NCBI GenBank assembly: GCA_963978895.1
Contig: OZ022246.1
Coordinates: 19,243,840-19,307,839 of the forward strand
Length of the DNA stretch: 64,000 bases
Source: Erpobdella octoculata
Lineage: Eukaryota; Annelida; Clitellata; Hirudinida; Erpobdellidae
Direction: 5' to 3'
Part shown: positions 24,704-35,600 of the stretch, piece after piece
Numbering within the stretch: position 1 is the stretch's first letter
Layout of the letters: the number at the start of each line of letters is the position of its first letter
The notes under the pieces: model-generated
Databases searched by the model: none
The model's input: the letters and a program-made list of their open reading frames with translations, nothing else
What the model was told of the DNA's origin: nothing
Position numbers and translations under genes: made by a program

Positions 24704-24863
24704 CAGGGGTCTCTAAGCTTTTTGGCCGGAAGGCCGCATTAACTGTCAACAGCAGTATGGGGGCCGACTACACACTAGAGGTCGATGTAAGAAAGAATTA
24801 AAACATAGATATTGGTTTAAATTATATATTTATAATTTTAATATTGTTTAATGTTATTTTCAA
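24704..24863 (+). mobile_element. hAT-like element, left part with TIR
   Basis: Begins CAGGGGTCTCTAAGC, TTTTTGGCC, GGCCGCATT, a terminus style seen in hAT (Charlie/Tip100-type) elements. The right end at 37506-37520 reads in reverse CAGAGGTCTCCAAGC. Flanking 8-bp sequences are ATTTAAGG (24696-24703) and ATTTAGGG (37521-37528), a one-mismatch target duplication. Interrupted by the Helitron array from 24864. Confidence 0.75.
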
Positions 24864-26148
24864 CCAGCACTTGACGCACGCTTTGCGCGCGAAGCGTGTG
24901 AGTTTTTACATATTAATAGTAAAGGTAGTCACACTCAAATCGGACTCTAAGCTCAAAAACAACAACAATGCGTTATTATAGTAATAACTTTACGCACGCT
25001 TCGCAAGCGAAGCGTGTGACTATTTTAGCCAGTAACTGATGATTTTTCACTTGAACACGTTTTGGAATGGTCTTCTCTTTGATCGGATGATTTTAGAAAA
25101 TCTGCCAACGAAAAAAAACCTTTAATGGGTGATATTGGAAAAAACATCTTACGAAAAATCCCATATTTATTATGTGATAGTGAAAAAGCCGCCTACGAAA
25201 AAAACCTATATTGGATGTTTTTGGAAATAACAACCTAAGAAAAACACAATATTTATTGAATAATATCGGAAAATCAGCCTACGAAAAAAAACAAACTGTA
25301 ACCGCTAATATAGAAAAAAAACTCCTACGAAAAAAAACTTCTATTGGGCAATATTGAAAAAAACATCCTACGAAAAAACCCAACCTTCAATGGCTGATAT
25401 TGGGAGAACCCGCCGGTGATTTATTTATTTTCAACTTGTTTATATTGAGTTATGACGTATGCTCAAAATATATCCGCAAAGCGTTAAACTTTCGCGGCTA
25501 ATAACTTTTTATTTAATATATTAATATATTATATATAATATATTCAAATAAAAAATGTCGTTAATAATAATTTCATTAAATATATTCGCAAAGCGTCGAA
25601 CGTTTCAATAATAGGAATATTATAAGCAAATTAGTTAATATTCGTAAATAATAATATTATTAATAATTAAAATAAGAGGAATAATAATTAAAAAATAGAA
25701 AAATGTCGTTGATAATATTTTTATTAAATATATCCGCAAAGCGTCGAACTTTCCAATAATAGGATATTAGCAAAATAGTTAATCTTCGTTAATAATAATA
25801 TTATTAATAATTAAAATAAGAGGAATAATAATTGCAAAATAGTAAATTGTTGTTAATAATAATTTACAACTTGTTTAAAATTGGGAAAAACCCGCCGACT
25901 ACAATTTCGGTGCTTTATTTATTTTCAACTTGTTTATATTCAGCGATGACGTACGATGCATTATATATATCCGCAAAGCGTTAAACTTTCGCGGCTAATA
26001 ACTTTTTATTTAAACATTTTAACAAAAAAGTGCTCTAACAAACCGTGTTCAGCGTCTCATAATCTATCATTGTAAGTTTTTTCTGACCTGCAGATGCTAA
26101 TCGGGTGACATACATAATACATACATCATTGTGCTTTTATAGTAGGGA
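24864..26148 (-). mobile_element. Helitron unit 1 (non-autonomous)
   Basis: Sense on the minus strand. The 5' end TCCCTACTATAAAAGC lies at 26148 and the 3' end CTGG at 24864, preceded by a palindromic hairpin at about 24879-24900. TC...hairpin...CTRR ends define Helitrons. The interior has a second hairpin (about 24995), a ~40-bp minisatellite with CCTACGAAAAAA, and AT-rich TTATTAATAATTAAAATAAG blocks. No gene. Confidence 0.85.
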
Positions 26149-26734
26149 ACCAGCACTTGACGCACGCTTCGCGCGCGAAGCGTGTGAGTTTTTACAGATT
26201 AATAGTAAAGGTAGTCGCACTCAAATAGCACTATAAGCTCAAAAACAACACCAATGCGCTTATATAGTAATAACTTTAAGCACGCTTCGCAAGCGAAGCA
26301 TGTGGCTATGTCAGCCAGTAGCAGATGAGTTTTAACTTGAAAACGTTTTGGAATGGTTTTCTAATTGATTGGATGATGTTGGAAAAACTGCCTACGAAAA
26401 AAACCTTAAATGGGCGATATTAGAAAAAATAGCGTACGAAAAAAAATCACATTTATTGGATGTGATCGGGAAAAACAGCATACGAAAAAAACATTTATTG
26501 GGTGAACGGGAAAAAAACGCCTACGAAAAACACAATATTAAATGGATAGTATCGAAAACAACAGCCTACGAAAAAAACAACATTTATTGGGTGATAGTGA
26601 AAAAAAAGCCTAAGAAAAAAACCCAACCTTTAATGGCTGATAATGAAAAAAGCCGCTTACAAAAAAAAACCCAACCTTCAATGGCTGATATTGGGAAAAC
26701 CCGCCGATGGACTACTTCTTTAATTTATTTATTT

Positions 26735-26905
26735 TCAAATTCGAGGGTTTTTAGAGTTTTTTTATCGTTTTTCTCTAGCTCACGTTTAATTCCCGTTTTC
26801 TCTCCCGCTCCCGGTCGCTTTCCCGTTCCCGCTTGCTCTCCCACTCTCGGTCGCTTTCCCGCTCCCGGTCACTTTCCCGATTCCGGTCGCTTTCCCGCCC
26901 CATCT
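26735..26905 (+). mobile_element. GC-rich repeat family fragment inside Helitron unit 2
   Basis: GGGTTTTTAGAG then CCCGGTCGCTTTCCCG-type repeats. It lacks the CTAGCGGG head. Its position shows insertion into, or capture by, a Helitron unit. Confidence 0.6.
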
Positions 26906-26962
26906 ATCTCTTAATAATTTGTAATAACGCGCAATTGGTCACAATATGGAAGACTGGGAGTC

Positions 26963-26990
26963 ATGGACTTCTTAATATTAAGAAGTCCAT
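26963..26990. repeat. Perfect 28-bp palindrome
   Basis: ATGGACTTCTTAAT followed by its exact reverse complement, with no loop. Confidence 0.9.
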
Positions 26991-27051
26991 TAGCAAGTAA
27001 TGCCTGCAACGCAATTGTAAACAGTGCTTCGAAAACTTATCCAATGATCAT

Positions 27052-27174
27052 GTATAGGCACTTTTGGCCCGGAAGGTTTTTTGGCCTCCTGAGCCGAGGG
27101 ATCGGAGAAGGAGTCCAAACCTTCTTAACTTTTTCCCCTTTTTAACTTTCCAGGCCAAAAGTTCCTATGTACGA
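27052..27174. mobile_element. Small element with ~25-bp imperfect TIRs
   Basis: The left end reads ACTTTTGGCCCGGAA and the right end TTCCAGGCCAAAAGT, part of about 25-bp inverted arms (about 27052-27076 and 27150-27174). The interior is GC-richer than the host Helitron. MITE-sized; superfamily not recognised. Confidence 0.5.
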
Positions 27175-28050
27175 CCATCGAAGGTAATTCCGTATAAAAA
27201 TTCTAATTTTGTTTACGTAATAACGTTTGAAGGCTTCAAGCAACTTTTACCAAATCTATTTTACGTTTTATGGGTTTTATGAAGTCTACAAAAAAAACCT
27301 TCAATGGCTGATATTGGGAAAACCCGCCGATGTACTACTTCGGTGATTTATTTATTTTCAACTTGTTTATATTGAGTTATGACGTATGCTCAAAATATAT
27401 TCGCAAAGCGTCGAACTTTCCAATAATAGGAATATTATTAGCAAATTAGTTATTATTCTTCAATAATAATATTATTAATAATTGAAATAAGAGGAATAAT
27501 AATTAAAAAGAAAAATGTCGTTAACAATATTTTTATTAAATATATCCGCAAAGCGTTGAACTTTCCAATAATAGGAAAAATATTAGCAAAATAATTAATC
27601 TTCGTTAATAATAATTTCATTAAATATATCCGCAAAGCGTAAAACTTTCCAATAATAGGAATAATATTAGCAAATTAGTTAATTTTCGTTATTAATAATA
27701 TTATTAATAATTAAAATAAGAAGAATAATAATTGCAAAATAGTAAATAGTCGTTAATAATAATTTACAACTTGTTTGAAATTGGGGAAAACCCGCCGACT
27801 ACTACTTCGGTGATTTATTTATTTTCAACTTGTTTATATTAAAAGATGACGTACGATGCATTATATATATATCCGCATAGCGTTAAACTTTCGCGGCTAA
27901 TAACTTTTTATTTAAACATTTTATCAAAAAAGTGCCCTAACAAACCTTGTTCAGCGTCTCATAATTTATAAACGTGAGTTTTTTCAGACCTGCAGATGCT
28001 AATCGGGTGACATACATAATACATACATCATTGCGCTTTTATAGTAGGGA

Positions 28051-28628
28051 CCAGCACTTGACGCACGCTTCGCGCGTGTGAGTTTTTCTAGCTAGTCGCA
28101 GATGCTTTTTCACTTGGAAACGTTGCGGAATGGTCTTCTCTTTGAATGGCTAAATTTGAAAAAACCGCCTACGAAAAAAACAATCTTTATTGGCTGATAT
28201 TAGAAAAACCGCCTACGAATAAAACCACCTTTATTTATTTTTAACTTGTTTATAATGTGTGATGACGTAATCTCAAAATTATAGGAAAAACACGCCTTCG
28301 GTGATTTGTTTATTTTCAACTTCTTTATATTGTTTGATGACGTAATCTCAAAATTTTTGGGAAAACCCACCTTTGGTGATTTGATTATTTTCAACTCGTT
28401 TATATTCAGCGATGACGTACGATGCATTATATATATCCGCAAAGCGTTAAACTTTCGCGGCTAATAACTATTTATTTAAACATTTTCGCAAAAAAGTGCC
28501 CCAACAAACCGTGTTCAGCGTCTCATAATCTATCAACTTGAGTTTTTTCAGACCTGCAGATGCTAATCGGGTGACATACATAATACATAATACAAAATAC
28601 ATACATCATTGCGCTTTTATAGTATGGA
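28051..28628 (-). mobile_element. Helitron unit 3 (short, non-autonomous)
   Basis: Starts CCAGCACTTGACGC directly after unit 2. The subterminal hairpin is reduced (CGCACGCTTCGCGCGTGTG). Ends at a TCCATACTA variant of the 5' terminus. About 580 bp, internally deleted relative to units 1 and 2. Confidence 0.8.
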
Positions 28629-28629
28629 A

Positions 28630-29813
28630 CCAGCACTTGACGCACGCTTCGCGCGCGAAGCGTGTGAGTTTTTACATATTAATAGTAAAGGTAGTCACAA
28701 TCAAATCGCACTCTAAGCTCAAAAACAACACCAAAGCGCTATTATATTAATAACTTTACGCACGCTTCGCAAGCGAAGCATTTGACTATGTCAGCCAGTA
28801 GCAGATGATTTTTAACTTGAAAACGTTTTGGAATGGTCTTCTATTTGATTGGAAGAATTTGGAAAAAATGCCTACAAAAAAACCTAAAATGGGCTATATT
28901 GCCAAAAATAGCCTACACAAAAAACCACATTTATTCTGTGATAGTGGAAAAACCGACTACGAAGAACACAATATTAATTTGATTTGATTGGAAAAAAAAC
29001 AGATTTACGAAAAAAACAACATTTATTGGGTGATCGTGAAAAAACCGCCTATGAAAAACACAATATTAAATGGATAGTAACGAAAACAACAGCCTACGAA
29101 AATAACAACTTTTTTGGGTGATAGTGAAAAAAAGCCTAAGAAAAAACCCAAACTTTAATGGCTGATAATGAAAAAACAGCCCACAAAAAACCCAACCTTC
29201 AATGGCCGATATACTACTTCGGTGATTTATTTATTTTCAACTTCTTTATATTGAGTTATGACGTATGCTCAAAATATATCCGAAAACGTCGAACTTTCCA
29301 ATAATAGGAATAATATTAGCAAATTAGTTAATTTTCGTTAATAATAATAATTAAAATAAGAGGATTAATAATTGCAAAATAGTAAAATGTCGTTAATAAT
29401 AATTTCATTAAATGTATCCGCAAAGCGTAGAACTTTCCAATAATAGGAATAATATTAGCAAATTAGTTAATTTTCTTTATTAATAATATTATTAATAATT
29501 AAAATATTGGAATAATTTATATTTTTATATAATTATAATTGGGGAAAACCCGCCGGCTTTCTACTTCGAAGATTTATTTATTTTCAACTTGTTTATATTG
29601 AAAGATGACGTACGATGCATTATATATATTCGCATAGCATTAAACTTTCGCAGCTAATAACTTTTTATTTAAACATTTTAGCAAAAAAGTGCCATATCAA
29701 ACCGTGTTCAGCGTCTCATAATCTATCAACGTGAGTTTTTTCAGACCTGCAGATGCTAATTGGGTGACATAATACATAATACATAATACATCATTGCGCT
29801 TTTATAGTAGGGA
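28630..29813 (-). mobile_element. Helitron unit 4 (non-autonomous)
   Basis: CCAG start at 28630 with the full hairpin GCACGCTTCGCGCGCGAAGC, second hairpin near 28761, ~40-bp minisatellite to about 29210, AT blocks, and a TCCCTAC end at 29813 abutting unit 5 with no base between. Confidence 0.85.
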
Positions 29814-31040
29814 CCAGCACTTGACGCACGCTTCGCGAGTTGAGTTTTTACATATTAATAAAAGGCAGTCGCATTCAAATCGCACTATAAGCTCAAAAAC
29901 AACATTTTTGCTTTACGCACGCTTCGCAAACGAAGTGTGTGACTATTTTAGCCAGTAGCAGATGATTTTTTACTTGAACACGTTTTGGAATGGTCTTCTC
30001 TTTGATTGGATGATTTTGGAAAAACTACCTACGAAAAAAAAATCTTTAATGGGCGATATTGGGAAAAACAGCCTACGAAAAAAACACATTTATTGGGTGA
30101 TAGTGAAAAAAGCACCTACAAAAAAACTATATTGGATGGTTTTGGAAATAACCGCCTGCGAAAAACACAACCTTAAATGGTTGATAATGAAAAAACCGCC
30201 TATGAAAAACAACCTTTAATAGCAGTTATTGAAAAAACCCCCAACGAAAAAACCCAACATTTAATGGCTGATAATAAAAAAACCCACCTACGAAAAACCT
30301 ATTTAAAAGCGTGTGAAGTTTTTCAGCCAGGCGCAAATGATTGAGCACGTTTTGGACCGGCCTTCTTAAAAACCAACTTTTAATGGCTTATATAGAAACG
30401 ACTTACAAAAAAACAACTTTTAATCGCTGATATTGAAAAAACCGCCAACGAAAAAAGCAGAAAAAAGTAATTTTGGCAAATAATGAAAAAAACCCCCTAC
30501 TAATAAACACTCTTTAAAAAAACATTTAATGGCTGATATATAAAATCCGCTTAGGAAAAAAACCCACATTCAATGGCTGATAATGGGAAAACCCCCCGAT
30601 AAAACCAACCTTCAATGGCGGAGAATGAAAAACGCCAACCGTTTACTTTATTTATTTTCAACTTGTTTATATTGAGTGATGACGTAATCTCATTTTTGGG
30701 AAACCCCGCTTTTAAAAATATTCTACTTCGCTGATTTGTTTATTTTCAATTTGTTTATAAGGTGTGATGACGTAATCCCAAAATTAGAAAAACTCCGCCG
30801 AAGTAGTATACTTCGGTGATTTCTTTATTTTCAACTTGTTTATATTTAGTGATGACGTACGATGCATTATAAATATCCACAAAGCGTTAAACTTTCGCGG
30901 CTAATAACTTTTTATTTAAACATTTTTAACATAAAGTGGCTTAACAAATTGTGTTCAGCGTCTCATAATCTATCAACGTGAGTTTTTTAATCGGGTGACA
31001 TACATAATACATAATACATCATTGTGCTTTTATAGTAGGA
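29814..31040 (-). mobile_element. Helitron unit 5 (non-autonomous)
   Basis: CCAG start directly after unit 4, with degraded hairpins (CGCACGCTTCGCGAG). Long minisatellite 30000-30640. Its 5' terminal ~360 bp (30681-31040) are nearly identical to the leader of the gene-bearing unit 8 (36393-36752), so unit 5 is its closest non-autonomous relative. Confidence 0.85.
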
Positions 31041-31042
31041 AA

Positions 31043-32174
31043 CCAGCACATGACGCACGCTTCGCGCGCGAAGCGTGTGAGTTTTGACATAATAATAGTA
31101 AAGGTGGTCGCACTCAAATTGCACTCTAAGATCAAAAACAACACCAATGCGCTATTATAGTAATAACTTTACGCACGCTTCGCCAGTAGCAGATGATTTT
31201 TCACTTAAACACGATTTGGAATGGTATTCTCTTAGATTGTATGATTTTGGAAAAACTGCTTACGAAAAAAAACTTTAACGGGAGATATTGGGAAAAACAG
31301 CCTACGATAAACACATTATTTAATGGCTGATAATGAAAAAACCGTCTACGAAAAAACCCAAACTTCAATGGCTGATATTGGGAAAACCCGCCGATGTACT
31401 ACTTCGGCGATTTATTTATTTCCAACTTGTTTATATTGAGTTATGACGTATGCTCAAAATATATCTGCAAAGCGTCGAACTTTCCAATAATAGGAATAAT
31501 AATAAAAAAATTATAGTTAATTTTCGCAAATAATATTATTATTAATAATTAAAATAAGAAGAATAATAATTACAAATTAGAAAAATGTCGTTAATAATTT
31601 CATTGAATATATCCGCAAAGCGTCGAACTTTCCAATATTAATATCATTAATAATTAAAATAAGAGGAATAATAATTGCAAAATAGTAAAATGTCGTTAAT
31701 AATAATTTCATTAAATGTATCCGCAAAGCGTAGAAGTTTCCAATAATAATATTATTATTAATTAAAATAAGAGGAATAATAATTACAAATTAGAAAAATG
31801 TCGTTAATAATTTCATTGAATATATCCGCAAAGCGTCGAACTTTCCAATAATAATATCATTAATAATTAAAATAAGAGGAATAATAATTGCCAAATAGTA
31901 AAATGTCGTTAATAATAATTTACAACTTGTTTAAAATTGGGGAAAACCCGCCGACTACTACTTCGGTGAATTGTTTATATTCAGCGATGACGTACGATGC
32001 ATTATATATATCCGCATAGCTTAAATTTTCGCGGCTAATAACTTTTTATTTAAACATTTTAGCAAAGAAGTGCCATAACAAACCTAATCTATCAACGTGA
32101 GTTTTTTCAGACCTGCAGATGCTAATCGGGTGACATAATACATAATAAATACATCATTGCGCTTTTCTAGTAGG
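31043..32174 (-). mobile_element. Helitron unit 6 (non-autonomous)
   Basis: CCAG start at 31043 with the full hairpin. Three near-identical ~120-bp AT-rich sub-blocks (TATCCGCAAAGCGT ... ATTAATAATTAAAATAAG) at about 31455-31925. Ends TCCC..CTAGAAAAGC-like at 32174. Confidence 0.8.
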
Positions 32175-32697
32175 GTTCGTAGATGCTTTTTCAATTGGAA
32201 ACGTTGCGGAATGGTCTTCTCTTTGAATGGCTAAATTTGAAAAAACCGCCTACGAAAAAAACAACCTTTATTGGCTGATATTGGAAAAACCGCCTACAAA
32301 TAAAACCACCTTTATTTATTTTTAACTTGTCTATAATGTGTGATGACGTAATCTCAAAATTATAGGAAAAACACGCCTTCGGTGATTTGTTTATTTTCGT
32401 CTTCTTTATATTGTTTGATGACGTAATCTCAAAATTTTTGGGAAAACCCGCCTTCGGTGATTAGATTATTTTCAACTCGTTTATATTCAGCGATGACGTA
32501 CGATGCATTATATATATCCGCATAGCGTTGAACTTTCGCGGCTAATAACTTTTTATTTAAACATTTTAGCAAAAAAGTGCCCTAACAAACCGTGTTCAGC
32601 GTCTCATAATCTATCAACGTGAGTTTTTTCAGACCTGCAGATGCTAATCGGGTGACATAATACATACATAATACATCATTGCGCTTTTATAGTAGGA
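32175..32697 (-). mobile_element. Helitron unit 7 (3'-truncated)
   Basis: No CCAG/hairpin at its left edge. It begins within sequence equivalent to unit 3 (GATGCTTTTTCA), so its Helitron 3' end is missing. The 5' end at 32697 is normal. Confidence 0.75.
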
Positions 32698-32699
32698 AA

Positions 32700-35600
32700 C
32701 CAGCAGTTGACGCACGCTTCGCGCGCGAAGCGTGTGAGTTTTTACATATTAAAAAAACCAACAACCAAAAAAAATGCTTATAGTGATAAAAAAGCCGCCA
32801 ACAAAAAAACCTTTCAATAAGAGTAATAATATTTGAAAAATAGTAAAATGTCGTTAATAATAATCAGTGATATTTTTGTTAACGAAAACTGAATAAAAAC
32901 AAAATTTTTTATTGTATTCGTTAATAAGCCTTTAATGGCTGATATTAAAAAAACAGCCTTTATTGGTTGATGATGACAAAAAAGGACTTGAAAAGCAATC
33001 GAAGTTTTTAAGTTTCACTTCGACTTTATATAGCGTTTGCTTTCAAAGTTACAGAAAGAAATTGGCATGTTCTTGTGGCCCTCGATTCCCACCCGATGTC
33101 CAAAACCAATATTATTACCATTGTTCATTTAAAATAAAATAAAAACACTTGATACAAATCTCAAATTTTTTTAGGACAAGTCAATACATTAATATTGCAA
33201 TGTAAAGCCTAAGTATGCACTAAGCATGTCAGTAAAGCAAGACAATAGATTATATTGTTGAAACGGATTTCAATAGGCGAGGATGTTCACAAAATGGTGC
33301 AGGAGACGTTGAGGCCAATTACCGTGGACGTTCGACTTGATAAACTGCGAAGTGGTGAGAATAAAATCGATTTTAGTGTCGATCACAGAATAGACTTGTA
33401 CACGATGTTAGTGCATCTGCCATTCATAATAGGATTCAGCTTGACGGTCAGACTTTTCCAGTTGCGAACACGCGAGATACCCACGTACAACTGCCCATGC
33501 GAAAAGCACTCGCAGCTGTCTAATTTCAATCCGACTTTATCTAGCGTTTGTCCTTGCGACTTGTTAACAGTCATGGCAAAGGCCAAGCGAACTGGGAACT
33601 GCTTCCGGTAAAAAGAAACCGGCAAGTTTTTGTGGCACTCGATTCTCACTCGAGGCACAAACACTATATCGCCGGAGTTTTCTCCACAGATTATCTTGCA
33701 CTTGAGTACGTTAGGTGCCAGCTCTAGCACTTGCATTCGGGTTCCATTGCACAGTCCTGACGATATGTCTAAATTTCTGACCAACATAACCATAGCGTTT
33801 TTCTTCAAGCGCAATTCGTGCTTTGGAAGTCCAGTAGGATTGAGCGTGTTGAGCAATTCGACAACATATTCGTGTCTTTTGTTGTCTTCTTCGCATATCT
33901 CATCCAAGCTGAGGTACGTACGAGTTTCGCCCTCAAGCAAATTTAAGGCCACTTCGTTTAGCTCGTCGACTTCTTTGTTGGTTATCGCCAACACGGCAGA
34001 TTTCCACATGGACAAAATGTTTTGCGTTGTGATCTTATCCGCAAACACTTTTTGCATCAAATCGCCGTCATATTGACACATTTCAGGTATAAAAACTTTA
34101 TCTTCGGTGTCGTTCATTAGGCCTTCGCCAATGTTTAAAATGTCAGCTGCAAAATCTGCATCATCAGCACGCATGTTCTTTGAAAGCGTAAAGATCTGGA
34201 ATTGTGACCACAGTTCACTTCCTTTCAAGGAAATAGCCAAAAGCTGTTGAGGGCTGGCATATTCTTTGATTGGAAGTGTTTGACGAAAATCCCCTCCAAA
34301 CAAAACAATCTTTCCGCCGAACGGTACATCTTCTACTTCGGTAATGAAGCGCAGAGTTCGGTCAATGATGTTCAACACGTTAAGCGAGACCATTGAAGCT
34401 TCATCAATGATGAATACATCAGTGCATAGCATCGAATTGGCACGGGAGGTGCCTTTCTCTATTCCAGAAGTCGTGAACTGATCAACATTAATACCAAAGT
34501 TGAAGCTCGTGTGAATCGTTCTACCGTTCGGCAAGAGATTTGCAGCAATTCCAGTGTAAGCCATGTTCATAACCGTCCTGTGACGCGCTTTGAGCAGTGA
34601 ATAGAGAGTTCTGTAGACGAAAGTTTTGCCAGACCCGCCAGGGCCGTCAATAAAATATGCATTCATGACGACCTCTTTCTTCTCAAGCACTTCCAGCAAT
34701 GTGTCTACAACGTGCCTCTGATCGACGTTCATCTTATTGTACATGTCCTGTCCGACAGCTTCATGTTCCTCAAGTGTCAAATCTTTTCGAAATGCTTCGG
34801 TTTCATTAACTATAGCCAATTCCTCTTTACCGATAGGTTTTGAGGCTGACATTTGAAAATCCTCAAATGTGGTGTCATTTCGGAACAAAACTTCTTCAAT
34901 CTTTCGATATGCGACATCGTTTCCTATGCTATCGCCAAACTTACGGCAGTAGTCATGGGATAGATGTTTTGCGAACTCATCGTACAATCTTCCAGGAAAT
35001 GCTGGTGCGCAATGCACCAACAGCATAGCAAAGAAAAAGCGAAGCTGAGCCGGCATTTTGTAGCCAGCGGCTTCCTCCATTGCTTTGCGGTATTCTTCAT
35101 CGTCTTCAATCAAACCTCTTGCCAGGCAAGCAGCTTTAAATGTTGAGTAAACATTGCCCTCGTGAGTGCGCAAGTCGACAAAACTTGTAGGCCCTCGTGA
35201 GTTCAACAGCAAAAGTCGTAAGTGAAAAAGCTCATGCTGTCTAGGTGAAACTGCATAGAGCCGCCCAATTGTGTTATAGTAGTTCTTTCGTTTGTCCCAT
35301 TTCTGTTCTTTGTAATTCCACGTGAAGAACTTTGGAGCATCCATGTAACGCAAGCTGCACATCGCGTGGCTGTCGGGCCAACGAGTTCTCATCTCTTGAT
35401 TTAAATCGAAAAACGCCATCAATTTAGATTTTCTAGCTTCTTTTGCCGCTTGGATATCAGCATCTGTTGCATCACTTTTATAGAAAACGACCTGCTGACC
35501 ATGAAGATGAAGATCCAGTTTCTCTACGTGATGGCTCTTCAAGACGATTTCATAGCCGAACAAACGCCAAGCGGCTTCAGGCGGGCTCAAATAACGACAA

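Larger units (their letters stand above)
26150..28050 (-). mobile_element. Helitron unit 2 (non-autonomous, carries insertions)
   Basis: Same ends: CTGG end at 26150, TCCCTAC end at 28050. The interior minisatellite and AT blocks are interrupted by foreign DNA at about 26735-27285, holding a GC-rich family fragment, a 28-bp perfect palindrome and a small element with TIRs. Unit 3's end follows its TCCC terminus directly, with no base between. Confidence 0.85.
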
